In this document: in pieces, positions 1 to 13,800 of the stretch
Layout of the letters: each line of letters begins with the position of its first letter
How positions within the stretch are numbered: position 1 is the stretch's first letter
Assembly: GCA_964035545.1 (NCBI GenBank)
Contig: OZ037768.1
Span: forward strand, 12,341,741 to 12,405,740
DNA length: 64,000 bases
Reading direction: 5' to 3'
Source of the DNA: Bugula neritina
Lineage: Eukaryota; Bryozoa; Gymnolaemata; Cheilostomatida; Bugulidae
Made by a program: the position numbers and the translations under genes
Notes under the pieces: model-generated
Databases searched by the model: none
What the model was told of the DNA's origin: nothing
The model's input: only the letters and a program-made list of their open reading frames with translations

Positions 1-105
1 ATGAGCAAAGTGCTAATATGTTTATGGAATTTATTTCACAAGAAATGTTGTTTTTTGACCTTTTGATGAGTCATCTTAATTTTTAAAGTGTCAATTTGTT
101 TTTAG

Positions 106-223
106 GTTCATCCGGGCTGGGTCAGAGTTAACATGGGATTATGGGTATCAACCCGGAATAGTAGAGGGCAAAGTGATGTACTGCTATTGTGGCTCTAGTA
201 ACTGTAGAGGGAGGTTATTGTAA
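106..223 (+). CDS. SETDB1: Terminal exon of a SETDB1-like histone-lysine methyltransferase (partial)
   Basis: After a polypyrimidine stretch and TAG acceptor (103-105), an open frame with first full codon at 107 runs 38 codons to TAA at 221-223. It reads [17 protein letters not shown], then CYCGSSNC and RGRLL, then stop. ELTWDY is the end of a SET catalytic domain. CxCxxxxC is the post-SET zinc cysteine cluster, and a short RGRLL-type ending is characteristic of SETDB1/SETDB2, the H3K9 methyltransferases acting in heterochromatin silencing. The exon enters in phase 1 and the rest of the gene lies left of the window. The SET tail is secure; the SETDB subclass is inferred from the ending and could be a related SET enzyme. 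Confidence 0.85.
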
Positions 224-1353
224 TTATTACATCATTACGTCTTCTCCTTCAACTCTTGGAAGACTGGAGGTAGATAAATTACTCTGCAGAAGAGCACTGT
301 TCTGGCAGAAAGTGATTTGTGTATGTTGGTAGGGTGTTGACATCACTCAGTGTGCTTATAGATCTAAATAACCTAGACATGGGCACACACCTAAACAACA
401 CTCTCTGGTAATCCTTCCATCTCCTCAGGATTATCTTCATAAGCGAAGCAGAATCTGATAGATAATCTGTTACTCAGTGCTAACTACTAATTACCATACG
501 CCATCAGAATTAGTGCTAGGGTTTGGGGTATTGCAGGGTGACTTCTCACCTCGTAAGTAGTTGAGACTTGTATACCGTAGTATAGTAGTATACAGTATAT
601 GTTTATATTGTTGCATCCATAGCTTGTTGTATATACTACGATAATTACTTATTTTGTAAATATTCTCAGAATAATTCTTCTTTTACACGGGGTGTTCCTC
701 TAGTCAGTGTGAATTGCCAGTCCATATTGCTCTCTTCTGTGTGCTACTTAGTACAGATTTGGTTCATGTCTAGACTATTGATCTTTCATTTTCGGAGCCA
801 TAATAATATAAACTATATATACATTATGCATGCTATGTCGGCTTTTAAGTACTGTTTTTACTTCAGTATTTAATATATATGATGTAAATTTTGTGTACAT
901 ATGAATAAAAATCTGCCATGTAATTTTACTTATATACTAAATAAAGAGAAACAATACAAGGTGTATCTAAAGCAATTTGCATATTGTAAACCGCATTGCC
1001 ACGCCTTCCCAATGTTACCTCTGTAATTAATTAACCTATCTGATATATTTCATCGATGTAAGTTCTCTGCCAAGTTTTACTTCCACTCAAACCCTTGCGT
1101 TCAGTCAACCAAACAGTCTTCATGATGAGATAATGGTAATATCTAGCCTCAGTTGAATATCGCCTTTTCTGTTGCCATGGTGATTATCATTTGACGTTTT
1201 AGTCTAATTTACTTGGAGTAACTGGCTTCACACGGCTGGTCCGTTTCTCTCGAGAAAGGTTGTTGTTGTTACACTTATTTTGGGGTATAATAAACAACAT
1301 GGATTTATAGCACACATGTAGATGAGTGAATAGATTGAAACTAAACAAAACCT
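224..1353 (+). other. 3' UTR of the SET gene and upstream region of chitin synthase
   Basis: AATAAA polyadenylation signals lie at 904-909 and 940-945, so the SET-gene 3' UTR probably extends to about 960. I see no coding exon between there and 1354. The last 60 bases before the chitin synthase start hold three tiny ATG frames at 1299, 1316 and 1322. No TATA box could be assigned with confidence. Confidence 0.5.
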
Positions 1354-4300
1354 ATGGCTAACAATTACTCTGCCAACAGTGAGGAGGGCCAGTAAGTTGC
1401 ATTTTTATTGTGATTTTTATTTTGCTTTTTGGTGAATCGCATAAGATTGCAGCTGCTGTTTCTTGTGAGTAATATTTGTGCAGTTACAGTTCCTTCAGCA
1501 CCCACTTGGTTTTACTAGTTCTGTTCACCTGGATACATTTTTTATGTAAGTGACTAACAATAATGAGCTTTGAACGACTTCTCCTAGTTACTTTTCATGT
1601 CTTAATCAGCATTTTAGATGGAAAGTTTTTGCTTCATTAAATTCTCATAAAGCAAGATAATGTATGACAAGTTTTTCAAAATGGCTTTCTGTACAATTTT
1701 TCAAGCAAATAGTTGCTAATACAATACCTGGATGAATTTTTATTTGTTGATAAAATTGAATAGATGATAATGTATCTGTTGAACTAGCCCACTACTCCTG
1801 GGATTTTGGAAGTTGAAAAATACTTTCCTTCAGTTATGTATTCTCTTGGAACATAGTGTGCATTTTGTGTATTTTTAAAGAAAACTTCAGCTCAATAGCT
1901 TTAGAGACCTAAATCTAATGTTTTTCAGACAAATCAAAGTTAAATGTTGAAGTATAAGCACTTCTTGTGCCTTCAACTTCACTAGAATCTAAATTCTAAG
2001 CCAATTGACAATGGCAAATTTGTACGTATCAATTTGAAACAGTCATACAAAGTGTTTTTCAACTACCAATGCTTAGCAATGGAAATTTATTTTGCCAGTT
2101 TTGTATCCTCCAAGACAATTAATGTACAAATAGCATTGATGAGATATTTTTTCTATTCTCTTTAGGGTTCCATCTCTTTATAAGTAGAGAAGTAGAGGTG
2201 ACGTGTTATCCTACTTATCAGAATAAATCTTCTAAAACTTAGATTAATATGCAATAAGCAGTGGCTGATTAGTGTTGGCTGTAGTATGGCTTTTCTTAAC
2301 CTGCCACATCTGGTTAAATTATCAGACTAACTTATGGAAATGTGGAAAACTCTGGTCCCAGAATTATTTCCCAGACTCGCCAGTATAGTATTTAGCCAGT
2401 AAGAGGTGTCACTCATGCAATGATGACTCAAACATTTTTGCAAAGAAAAGTTATGAGTGACCTTTTCTTTTCACAAAACTCATTACCATTTATTAGCAAA
2501 ACATCGTATTGCTCCATTGTTATTATAAACATTAATTATACATGTTATACTTGTATAAAAATTCAAAACTGATACTATTTTCTTTGAAAATTCATTATAA
2601 TACCAAATATAAATTAAATTTAAACTGTTGACTACTGTAAATAGCTAAAGACATGGCTTTTGGTTAATGACATTACTTGTTATTTATAAGTTTGTGTTGT
2701 GTTTCAGGGGGCAAAACTACAACAGCTGGGCGAGACCAAGCTTGTTGAATGTGTTTGATTTGCCTCGAATGTCACGGACATCTAGTGAGGAGTATCTGCA
2801 AGGATATGACCAGAACAATGGTGAAAGGTGAGAGAGGTCAACTAGAATGGTTATCATTACTTATAGGCAGTATTAGTCTCCCTAAAACTGGTGCAGGTTT
2901 GACTTATCTAGTTGGCAAGTGACATAAATCAGCTGGGGATGCTTGTTGAAGTGTGTTAAGTGAACTGGGGATTATTTTTCCCATTTAGATCCGTATAGTG
3001 TGATATCATCAGTGTTGTGTTACGTGACTTAATGGAGCTCCTTAGTACCACTTAGCAATTGGGTACCGAGTGTGCTGTGGGAGGCTATAAGGTTGGTGGT
3101 GGCACACACCTGGTAAGGTGTCGGGTTATTCAGCAAGTATGTGGGCAGTCTTCTAGTCTGCAAATTCTGTCTTGTCATGCCTAATAAATATTGCAGTGTG
3201 CAGTATTGGAAATATGCAAAGTAGCAAATCATGTTGTCAAAGCTTGATCAGTTTCAGAATGTTTATTCTCACTGGTGGTAGGGCTTCTCTTTGGAATTTC
3301 ACAATATTGTTGTTATAAATAATACATCTTTAGTTTCTCTTTAGCTTCCACCATATTTATAAGCCATAACAGTTCAGTTGAATCTGCGAGTGTACTCTGT
3401 TAATTATCTTATGGTGTTTGGCCAACTTTTCGTCAAATATAAATTTGTTGATGAAAATAATAGATCTTATAATTAGATTTATATTAATTTCTAGTAACGA
3501 GTTTAGTGTAAATTTGGAAATTTAGAAGTGTTTTAGCTTAGCTCGCATTTGTGATAGTGTGTAGTGTTTGCTTTTTATTAGGTATCCAGCGATGTTCTAT
3601 TATGCATCATATTGTCAAGAGTCCTATTGCAAAATTTTTTAACTGATCAAAAATAATTATTTTCATAGATTACAATACACTACATTAAATTAAAACTAAT
3701 TTAGCAAAATATACTTTTTAAATTTTATTTAAATTTGTCAAATGAAAGTTATAAAGGTAAAGTTTTTTTTGTAAGTTTGCCAGTTTTTAATATAGAAAAT
3801 TGAGATCATGCACTATATACATGTACATGTAACTGCTGGTCTATAAATTTGAGATCTCTTGCCGATTTATCCTTGATCTAAACAAATATAAGTTCATATA
3901 TAAAATAATGAATGTTTTGGTTAATTGTAGAGAAAGTGTAGCGAGCAGTTATGTTGACGAAGATGATAGCGACACAACATCCTGTAACGACGATGATCCA
4001 ATCAGTTACAACGACTACATGACATCACGAAGGTCATCTGAGTTCACTAACGGCACATACACAAGCGGAGGTCGCCAGAGTGTGGACTTTGTTGACCCTG
4101 AGATGTATGATAGTCTAGACCAAAAGTGAGTCGAATATAAAAGTTCACAGTTCTGTGTGCATTTCATTTATCTCACGCAAGCACAAGCGTGATTACTTGG
4201 CTCGCTGGTGCCTGTGGCCGCTGAACTAGTGCCAATTTAAGAGTTGGATTCTGTGGCTAGGTATAGAAAGAATGATTTGGCATGTTGACTGTAAAGTATT

Positions 4301-4805
4301 TATAGCCCAAGTTTATGAATAATATAATTGCATTATGTTATGTTGTTGAGTATGTGTGGAGAGTTTGAGTTGGTAGAGAGGTCACATCTGCTCTGCTACA
4401 TTCAGGTGATGGGGAAATGATCCGCTCATCCTTTTTATTTATGGCCTTCACAACTAATGGGATTTACTATGACTCTGAGATTAATGAATTTAATTCTTAG
4501 CTGTTGGTGAGATGAAAGAGAGTTTTCAGAACATAAATGTATGTTTCAGTAGTTTATATATTCAAGAATCTGAAAGATGTTCCTAAAAATAGTAGCAATA
4601 CTTATGATTATTAGGAAGTGGGTATATAAATTTTATTTTGTAGTGGGATAGACTCGAGAAAGAAGAAAAAGTGGGCAGACCGTAGAGGTGAAGACAGCGG
4701 AAATGGGACAGACTGGAAAAGTGAAGCAGGAAGTATATCTGGCGCTAAGTTCATACAAACCCCTCTCTGTGATAACGACGACGATGACGAAATGGAGCTT
4801 TCACA
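1354..4805 (+). CDS. CHS: Chitin synthase exons 1-4: acidic N-terminal tail
   Basis: Exons 1354-1391, 2708-2827, 3931-4125 and 4644-4805 (residues 1-172). The first exon supplies only MANNYSANSEEG plus a split Gln codon. Exon 3 is rich in Asp and Ser with clusters such as DEDDSDTTSCNDDD. Exon 4 has a basic RKKKKW run followed by DNDDDDEME. There is no membrane segment, so this is likely a cytosolic regulatory tail. The frame reads through all four junctions. The first exon is the least certain part because it is so short. Confidence 0.85.
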
Positions 4806-7800
4806 GTATGTAACACATCATCAGGGCTACCATAAATACATGTATTATATGCTTTTACACTGTTCATGTAATAAAATCCATAAGAAATAGTGCATGCTTA
4901 TTTGCTTTACAAGTGGTTTTTGAAAAATACTTCGCCATTTATTGAATTTGAAATTTGAAAATAAAATCAACTTAAGATGGTTTTCTTTCCATGATTGATC
5001 ACAGCATAGTGAGGGTAACGTGGGAGGAGTGGGTCAACAGAATGCTATGTAGATATGTTCCATTACACTAAATTTATACTGTTTTACAGCAAATCTAGAA
5101 GTTGTCATAGCGATAATTATGGCATTCATCACTATGTAGATGTAATATGACTAAACACTAGAGATAACAAAATTTTTTTAAAAGGCGACTTATACCCAAC
5201 TGTCAGACCAATGAAAGTAACGAACACTTTTAAGGTCTTAAATAAAAACTTAAATATAACAAATTTGTAATACATTTGTTTGTGTACACTTCTGGTATAA
5301 AATTGAATTGTTTATCTTTGTAGATCAACCTGGGATATCTTTCAGACAATTCCTAGAGAACGGAAAAGTAACAGCGAGACGAGTTTGATGGTATTGAAGG
5401 CTATTAAGGTGCTTATGTACGGTTTCCTGTTTATCATGGTACTGGGCACAGCTGTTATGGCCAAGTTTTCATTCATTGTGTTGACCACCAACACCGGAAT
5501 CAACAAGCTCAAAGTGGACTTCGAAAAGGTACGGCTAAAATTTTCTCAGCTTTAAAATTCATTGTACAAAGATTGTGACTGGGTGTTTATAATATACATA
5601 AAAACTGTATTTTGCACTTGGGTTATAGTTGTAAATAAATATATGGTGCTTAGAATCTGCATGCATTCAATTCTGTTGAATAATGAGCTTGTATTTTAAT
5701 TTACATGTATAATTGTCTACTAGACTAGCAAATAGTGTATAAAGTGCAACTCTTGTTAAATTAGAAAATTAATTGATAGAAATTCACATTATGGCTGTCT
5801 ATATATTGCATTTGCACTGTATTATTTTTTCCCGAGGCAATGTGATAACGGTATATATGTAATGCTTTGAACGCAGTGTGCAGTGTACAGTGTACAGTGT
5901 ACATTGTAGATACTAGTATATTAAGTGTATCCTCAACAGCTGTGGATGTTGTTTCATATAACTTGTAGTTAGCCACCAGCTATCAGAAGCACGGACTAGC
6001 AGAAGGTGATGCAGAAGATATTGAACAGTACCACATGGAGATCAGAAATACAGCAGTCACTCTGCTCATGATAGCTTTGATCATCCCAGAGTTTCTTGTT
6101 TTTCTCAGCCATTTCTTTAAGTCTCTATTTGGCAGTCAGCCATGGCCGACTATGAGAATTGTGTTGATGGTATGTACCAACTCACATGGTGGGTTTAGAA
6201 ATAAGGGCTTAGTCAGGACACATTATTTACTTGTGGCTGTTCTATTGCTAAATTGACCTTAGAAATAATGATTTTCCAATTAATAACTTTTGACTTGTAT
6301 TTCATTATACATGGTGAACATTGAGCAATATATTATTGTTCACAATATTTGAATATGCCATTATATTCCAATACATTTGGTAGAATTTTCTTAATTATTT
6401 CTGGGCGGATGCAAACATTCCTTATAACTGACTGTAGAGTATAGACAATAGATTTGTACCGCACACAGAGCTATGAAATCTAACATCTGAAATCTAGCAT
6501 TGTCACTAACTGCAAGGTGACAGATTACATGCCAGCAGAATGCAAAAAACAGTTGAATTTGTGATTTGAATAAATAGAAATGTCTGAATTTAGCAGAATT
6601 CTCTGTAGTATGTTAGTGTACAATATGCTAGAGACAATAAGTAATATCTGTATCATAAAAGAGTAAATTGTAGGGGCCATATTATCAGACTGTGTGAGAT
6701 ATTTTTTGCATGGAAATCCACTTGCGCAAAGCGATTAATTATGATCATAAATTCGTAATCTTGAAAAGATGTGGCTGCTTATCTATCTGTATACTGTATC
6801 CTTCTTTAATATTATCTTACTCAATATTTTAATCTAGCATCATTCATGTTCTCCAGTGTTATGAATTATTTTAACTCGCCATAAATGCTGTCTCTTCTCT
6901 CCTTCACTCGAACGTATAATGCAAAGTTTTGTAGCATTATTTCAATCTTTGCTATTGTGTCTGACTGCGGTAGTGGGTTTTTTGGAATTTCCTCAACAAG
7001 TCAAAGAAGCAAAAATTCAAACATAAATTTATTTTTATGGCTCCGGTATACTGAAAGTGTCAAAATCTCTTAAAATATCAGGTATAATAAAGATCAACAA
7101 AATACGGCACGTTTAATGAGTTTGCATTTATACCTTTTATGGAAGTTAGTGTGAAGTGCCAGAACTCTTGTCTTGTCTACCTTTGATATATATGGTGATA
7201 ATTGTTTTGCTTCATCACCTCTACACTCACCGTTGTGACTACTTTCATAATGCCAACACCCTTCTTTGTTAGCTCGCCACAAATTTAAAATAATTTTGTC
7301 ATCTAAATTAAAGAATAAATAGGTTAGACATATCAGCTGTAACCAATATTCTTAGTGCATGAATTTATTTAAAAGCCATACAATAGATTACTTTGACTTG
7401 ATTTATATTTAGCAAGTCAAGTGTAGATTAAGAACATTGTGATATTTTTAGCTTTCTTCTGCAGATTAGACATATATTACTGAGAGATTAATTATCTCAT
7501 ATTAAACCAGACCTCTAGTTTATTAGAAAGAAGACAAAGCAATGCTGTACTGAATACTTGTATGTCTACAGAGTCTCATCATAAGTGCGTTGGAGACATT
7601 TGGACAATGCCTACTGGTGTTCAAAGTGCTGCCGTCCATAGACATCGTGCGAGGTACAATGTTGCTGAGCTGCATAGGGTTTTTACCCGGAATCACTCGG
7701 ATCATATTTGGCAAAGAAAGTCGGAAGGCAAGGTTCCCCTTACGTGAGTATGATTTTTGATTAAGCTATTTTTGTTTAGAACCAATTTGTTATTTCCACT

Positions 7801-10800
7801 TTCCAATTTCCACCACCTGGGAAAGGAAAAAAAGTTTACTAATTTTCTTGTCTATAATCATTGTACTAACAGCTTCCTTCCAGTTTTATTAAAAAATAAT
7901 TTTACTTTATTTAACATTTTTCTGGTATTACCTCATTTCAATACATAGTTTCTGTTAAAAATAATTACCATTTAACCATTAAACCTAATTATACCGTTTG
8001 ATAGCAAGTACCTGGTAGTAAGTTCTTGGTTAAGCAAAGCAGTGAATATATAATTAAGGGCGGACGCATTATTATTACATTTAAAATTGATGTTTCTCTT
8101 CTTTTATGATCCTGTAGTACTAGTAAAAGGATATACATGGCATGTATAACCAGTTTGTTTGTGTTTAAAGCTGCTATTGCTAAATGTAATCAACCTCGCA
8201 CTTGTATTTTGTTTAATAGCAAGGAAGATAATCCTAGTTATAGCTGTGGTTCTGCAGCTAACTGGACCTGCGGCTGTACTGATGTTTAGTTACGGGTGGC
8301 AGGTAGCAAGTCCCTCTACATCAAGCAATAATCGGTTCATGAATTTCTTTTCAAGAGAGCCAGCGCAATGGACTATGGACTCACTGAACCAGCTTGGTAA
8401 CATAATATTGCTGCTGCATATACATATTCCTATGATACTTAATATTCTGTAATCCAGGAATATTAAGGTTTTTTCAAGTATAATGGTTATTAATTGGGTA
8501 ATAAAATGGCTCTTGCAACTTTACATACTTATGTAATCGCTATAAGATTCTTACTTTTTTGTTAAACTAAAGCACTGAATATTGCATGTTTATAGCTGCT
8601 TGAATCGTGTTTTAGCACTAAACTGGGAAGTCATCTTTGCTGTCTTCTTAACTAACCTAAGCTGGTGTGAAAACTTCTTGGAGAAGAACCTTACAATCTG
8701 TGGTAAGAATTAGTGACCACCTCTATTATTAGAAATGTACACAGCATATCCTTAGCGGGATAATAGCTACAGACATTTAATACTCTGACAATTAATCTCT
8801 CTGAAGGTGATTTATGGCTAATCTTTCTAAAATCCAAGATTAACCAGTGGCAAGTGGTGACTGCCTTATTTACAGCATTCTAATATTTATTATTACCATA
8901 GCGAAACTTGTGTCTAAGACAATGATAAACCTTGCAAGCTCTGCTAAGAGAAGACAAGTTGGTGCCAACTAACTAATCCTCTTTACACTCAACTTCTCAA
9001 CATTGATCTAAAGTTTAAGTTTTGAAACTCTCACTTATATAGACAACAAATCTTGTAGAATTGCTTTATTTTTTTTCAGGTAAAAACCTGAATGTGTGCA
9101 AGCTAAAGGCAATGCTACACACAGTTAGGCAGAAGACGTATGCGTTTCTCCCTCTCTGGAAGATCATGTTTATCTTTGTATTTGCCTTTGCACTGGTGCC
9201 AGATTTCAGACTACAGATTAAACGGCTTGACTTTAAGATGAGAACTGATCCAGCTTTAGGTAAGCGTCTCAACTGTGTGTCTTGTTTGCTCTTACACAAC
9301 CAACACTCTACCTCCAATCCTGTGCAACCACCTGCCACTTACTTGTGTGTTTATAAGTTCTCCTTGCCTCATTAACTTAGAAAAATCTTTGTATTCCAAG
9401 CCTAAACATTATGTTGCTATGCAAATTTTCTGTCTCTAAATGTGCAAACATGCTCTATTATAATTAATCCTTGTATTATTATATTATTCCCTGTAGTTAC
9501 AGCTGTAGATACAGAAGTAGTTACAGCTGTAGTTACTTCTGTGTCTACAGCTGTAGTTAAAACTTTCGTTACAAGTATAGTTTGTCTGACGGTATTACTA
9601 AAGGGCTAATTGGTGTAAAATATATCACACTTTTTAACTAATACCACCTTCATGATATCAGCCTGTGTACTACGTATTCGCATTCCACAATGTAGCTGAA
9701 GAGTTGGTGTTTCTGTACGTCAATCAGCTTTACTTCACTTATTCATTTTTTGCAGATGCTGAAGCCAGTTTTAAGAATAAGACAGTGACTAGGGGAGAAA
9801 AGCTCATTAGTCAAATATCACCGTTGATAGTCAGTGATGTGCAGAGGTTGGGCAACCAAGGGCACAAGAATCTCACAGAGTCTATCAAGAATGAAATCAA
9901 GAAGATTTACGTAGCTAAAGATGAGGATGGCTTGGAGAGACATCCAAAGCATTTCCTTGATATTCCGTAAGCTTGATATTTAGCGCTAAGTGACAGTAAT
10001 TTGGCATATCAATATGTTTCTCAACTGGCCCTCGTATTTGAAAGTGACACGAGTGACTTTGAGAATGTAAAGTGTAAACATCTAAAGCTAATCTGTTGTA
10101 GTTTACTAAGTGGTTGCGAATGAAACCGTAATTTGAAATACACATATGGTAATATTCATTGCGATTAGAAACTAGTTGTCACACATTGGTCACCTGTGAA
10201 AACTTTACTTATGGTAGACTGGTGTTAATATAATGATATATCATCGCTCATTTTTCTAACCAATGTGCGAGAAGTTGAGTAGTTCATGCATAAGGAAATT
10301 CTTCTGTTAGCTATGTTCTGGGTGGTTTGGAGGAAGCGTTGCGTTGGGTTAATTTCACAAAAGGAAAAGCGTAGTAAACTTACTCGTATTACACTCTTAA
10401 ACTGAGCAATTCCCAGCATGACTCAGGGCTTACTAGCAGTTTACTCAGTGCATAATTGTGGTAATGCGGAACAAATCAAGGCAATAATATCCATAGACCC
10501 GTACATGCTTTCAAACTGTTAGTATGTGATCCTTTTCAAGTATAAAAACTTCATATGTGAAAATATCTGGTACTAAACCTAAAGATATCCTCACAGTGAT
10601 ACACCAGTTATATTGCTTTGTATCTCTATCATAATGTAATGAGTTTCTTTTAAATACTGACTACAAAATACTAGTGAAGATGCTACGTGTTATGCCGTGT
10701 AACTTATCTTTTAATCTGATGTTGTTAGAACTGATCCTGAGGCTAATGTAGGCCAGGCTCTCAAGCAGATGTACATCAACGCTGTGGAGACTGGAGACGA

Positions 10801-13800
10801 GTTCCGACACTTTGCAATAGAGACTCTGAATGCATTGCAAGATGTCAAGGAGTTTGGCAGAGACACTAAAGTGGTGCTGGAGGTAAATAAGTAGAATCAT
10901 CTCTATGTGTATGTATATAGGTAATCAACCAGCACCTCTTTTTACGATAACATATTCTCAGAAGTTAATCAACTGATGGTTAATAAGTGAGGTAGGTGCA
11001 GTAATGAAGAATTTGAGAAAATCCTGTGTTCTAGATTAGAAATGTAGCAAAAGAGGTTATGTTCTCGCAAGAATTTCAACTTGAGCTCCAAACCAACGTT
11101 TAATAAGGAAATTAAAGAACTTAGACTATCTCAATTTCTCCACTACTGCTCCTAAGTGTAATAAATATATGATGACCTTGCGTATAGCCATGTTTCAATA
11201 GGATAGTTGTTGTCGGCGTAATAATACTATTGTGACATCATTTTATGTTACACAATAGCTAGCCATCATGGTGTCACCTTAACTCTTCTCATTTTGTATA
11301 TGCTTTAGGATTACAAGAAGTTTATCAAATCAGCTGACAAGCCGGGGCATGTGATCTTTGAATACATCAAACAGTGGCTGGAGGAATATTGGCATTTCAT
11401 CATTCTATTAGTTGCCTCAATGACCTGCTCCTATTTTGCAAAGCTGTCATGTAAACTCTGCATGCAGTTTGCTGGTTTCTCAGTTCCTCTGCTACTTGCC
11501 ACTCCCTGCACGGTGAGATGTCTTATTTAGTTTACTGATTGTTATCACGATTTATGAATATATGTTTATATTTGCAATATTTGCTGCTTGGTATGCACTG
11601 TTTAGACACGTGCTAAGTCGCTGTGCTAATGTCTGGCAGATGGCAATTGTGGTATGCAATGTTATCAGTCTCCAACACTATTTCCATTTTTATACAATTT
11701 GTCATTTGCTGTCCACCGACAATTAACATATGAATCTTGTTTAGTAAACTAGTGCTAACTGAAGCTAACCTAGTTTTACACATAGTCTGGTGCATAGTTT
11801 TACACAGTCTGGTACTTTGCTTTTAGATACTGCTATTGTACCTGCAATGCACAAAGTATCTGCTCCCTGGCTACACTCAATGGATATGCATGGAAGAAAA
11901 TACATCCAGTGACATTTTCTACTTTACTCTGGGATTGGGCATTCTATGGTGGATCTCTCAGATGATTATTGTCTCCCATGTATGGAATCCTTGCAAGGAA
12001 CGTTTGGCCCGCACAGACAAGTATGTCTGCTATTCAGTAAAGGAATGAATAACGTTGACCATTTGTATTATTGCATTCTGCGTTATACTATTTATAGTAT
12101 TGGGATTTTTATTTCCACAGTGTTTTTAACAGATTTTAATGTAGGTTTTGCTTTAAGATGTGATTGTTTTCTTGTAGGTTATTTGTTGTGCCGGGATTCT
12201 CCATGACCATGATAGAACAGTCTTTGCTGTACAACAGAAGGAGGAATGACAGTGAAGTGGTAGTGACGGGTGTAGATAATCATGTTGATTATATTGGTAT
12301 GTACGTCTCTGTTTATAGTCGTTTCAGAACGTGTGGGACAACTACCTCATTACTCTGTATTTACTCTGCTATAGTTTGATAATTGGTGTTTATCAACAAT
12401 AATAAATTTTTGTTATCTTCTTGTAGCTCACATATTTTTATTCATTTGCTACCAACTACTGTTGGCTACTACCAGACCACTGCTTTTACAGATCTCCTGG
12501 TGATTTCCTTCATACGGAGACCGTCTCTCTCCTGCAGCTGTTTTATATTTAGCTTGAGGATCTTGAAGCATATATTGAACTATATATTGATCTTACAGGG
12601 ATGGATAGCAGTGTAGATGGCAGTTCCATGTCTCTCAATAGTAGGAGACACACAGAGGATACGTACTATGAATATAACGTACCTAGGATACACGCTGTAG
12701 CCACCATGTGGCACGAAACCCGTAATGAGATGACTCAGTTACTCAAGTCTATCTTCAGAATGGACAGTGATCAGAGCGCCAGACGTAATGCTCAAAAGTA
12801 CTTTGGCATCAGAGACCCTGACTACTACGAGTTTGAAGGTTTGTTTATTCGAGATCGGACTAGATTGAGTTTTAATGCTCTCAGTAAATCAAGTAGCTCT
12901 TTTTCATCAAATAAATCAAGTAGTTTTTGCATGGTTAGTACAGCACTGTGTCGCTCGCTGTTACAATACAATATATCTGCTTTTAGCCCACATCTTGTTT
13001 GACGATGCGCTGGAGTTCAATGATGAAGAAGAACGAGTTCCCAACAGCTTTGTGGTGACGCTGTGTGAAGTTATAGACTTGGCTGCGTCATCAGTGCACG
13101 AGACGGCTGTGTCCAACCCTCCCCCGACTCGTATTCCAACGCCCTATGGAGGGCAGCTGAAGTGGACCCTGCCTGGTGGAACCATTCTTACTGCTCATAT
13201 CAAGGACAAAGACAAGATAAGACACAAGAAGCGTTGGTCGCAGGTAATTAAACATGCATACTGAAATAGATAGTCTGGTATTGCTATGTCTGTGTTGACT
13301 GCAGGTGTTTTGTGTCGGCTATTCCATGTCACACACTTTTGTTGTGTTGTACAACTCTGCTCTCTATCCTTTTCTTTGATGTTTTCAAACCAAAGCATTT
13401 TTATTTTTTATTTACGGGCTGCTATAGTTTATAATTATGGACCCATTGGTTTATTTCATGGGCTCACAGCTGTTTTCTGAGTTGAATGATTTAGAGCTTC
13501 CACTTTATAAATTTCTTAGTTTGTATTATAGTCACTTGTTTGTTAACAATATATGCCATTATATTTTGTTATTCTGTTGAGCTATTACTATCACTAATAT
13601 TTAAATTCTACTATTTTTGCCAGGTGATGTACATGTACTACTTGTTGGGATACAAAATGATATGCGAAGACGATGACTACGTGATGAGAACGCTGAGAAG
13701 TGGACCTGGTAAACACATTAGTTGGGCTAAAACTGCTACTAAAAGTCAAAAACGGAGAAAGACAACTCACTACACCAAGTCTGATGTGTTTGACGTGATG

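Noticed and set aside
8777-8960. Possible extra exon between chitin synthase exons 9 and 10
   Set aside because: Exons 9 and 10 join in phase and preserve family sequence, with no open segment bounded by splice sites between them.
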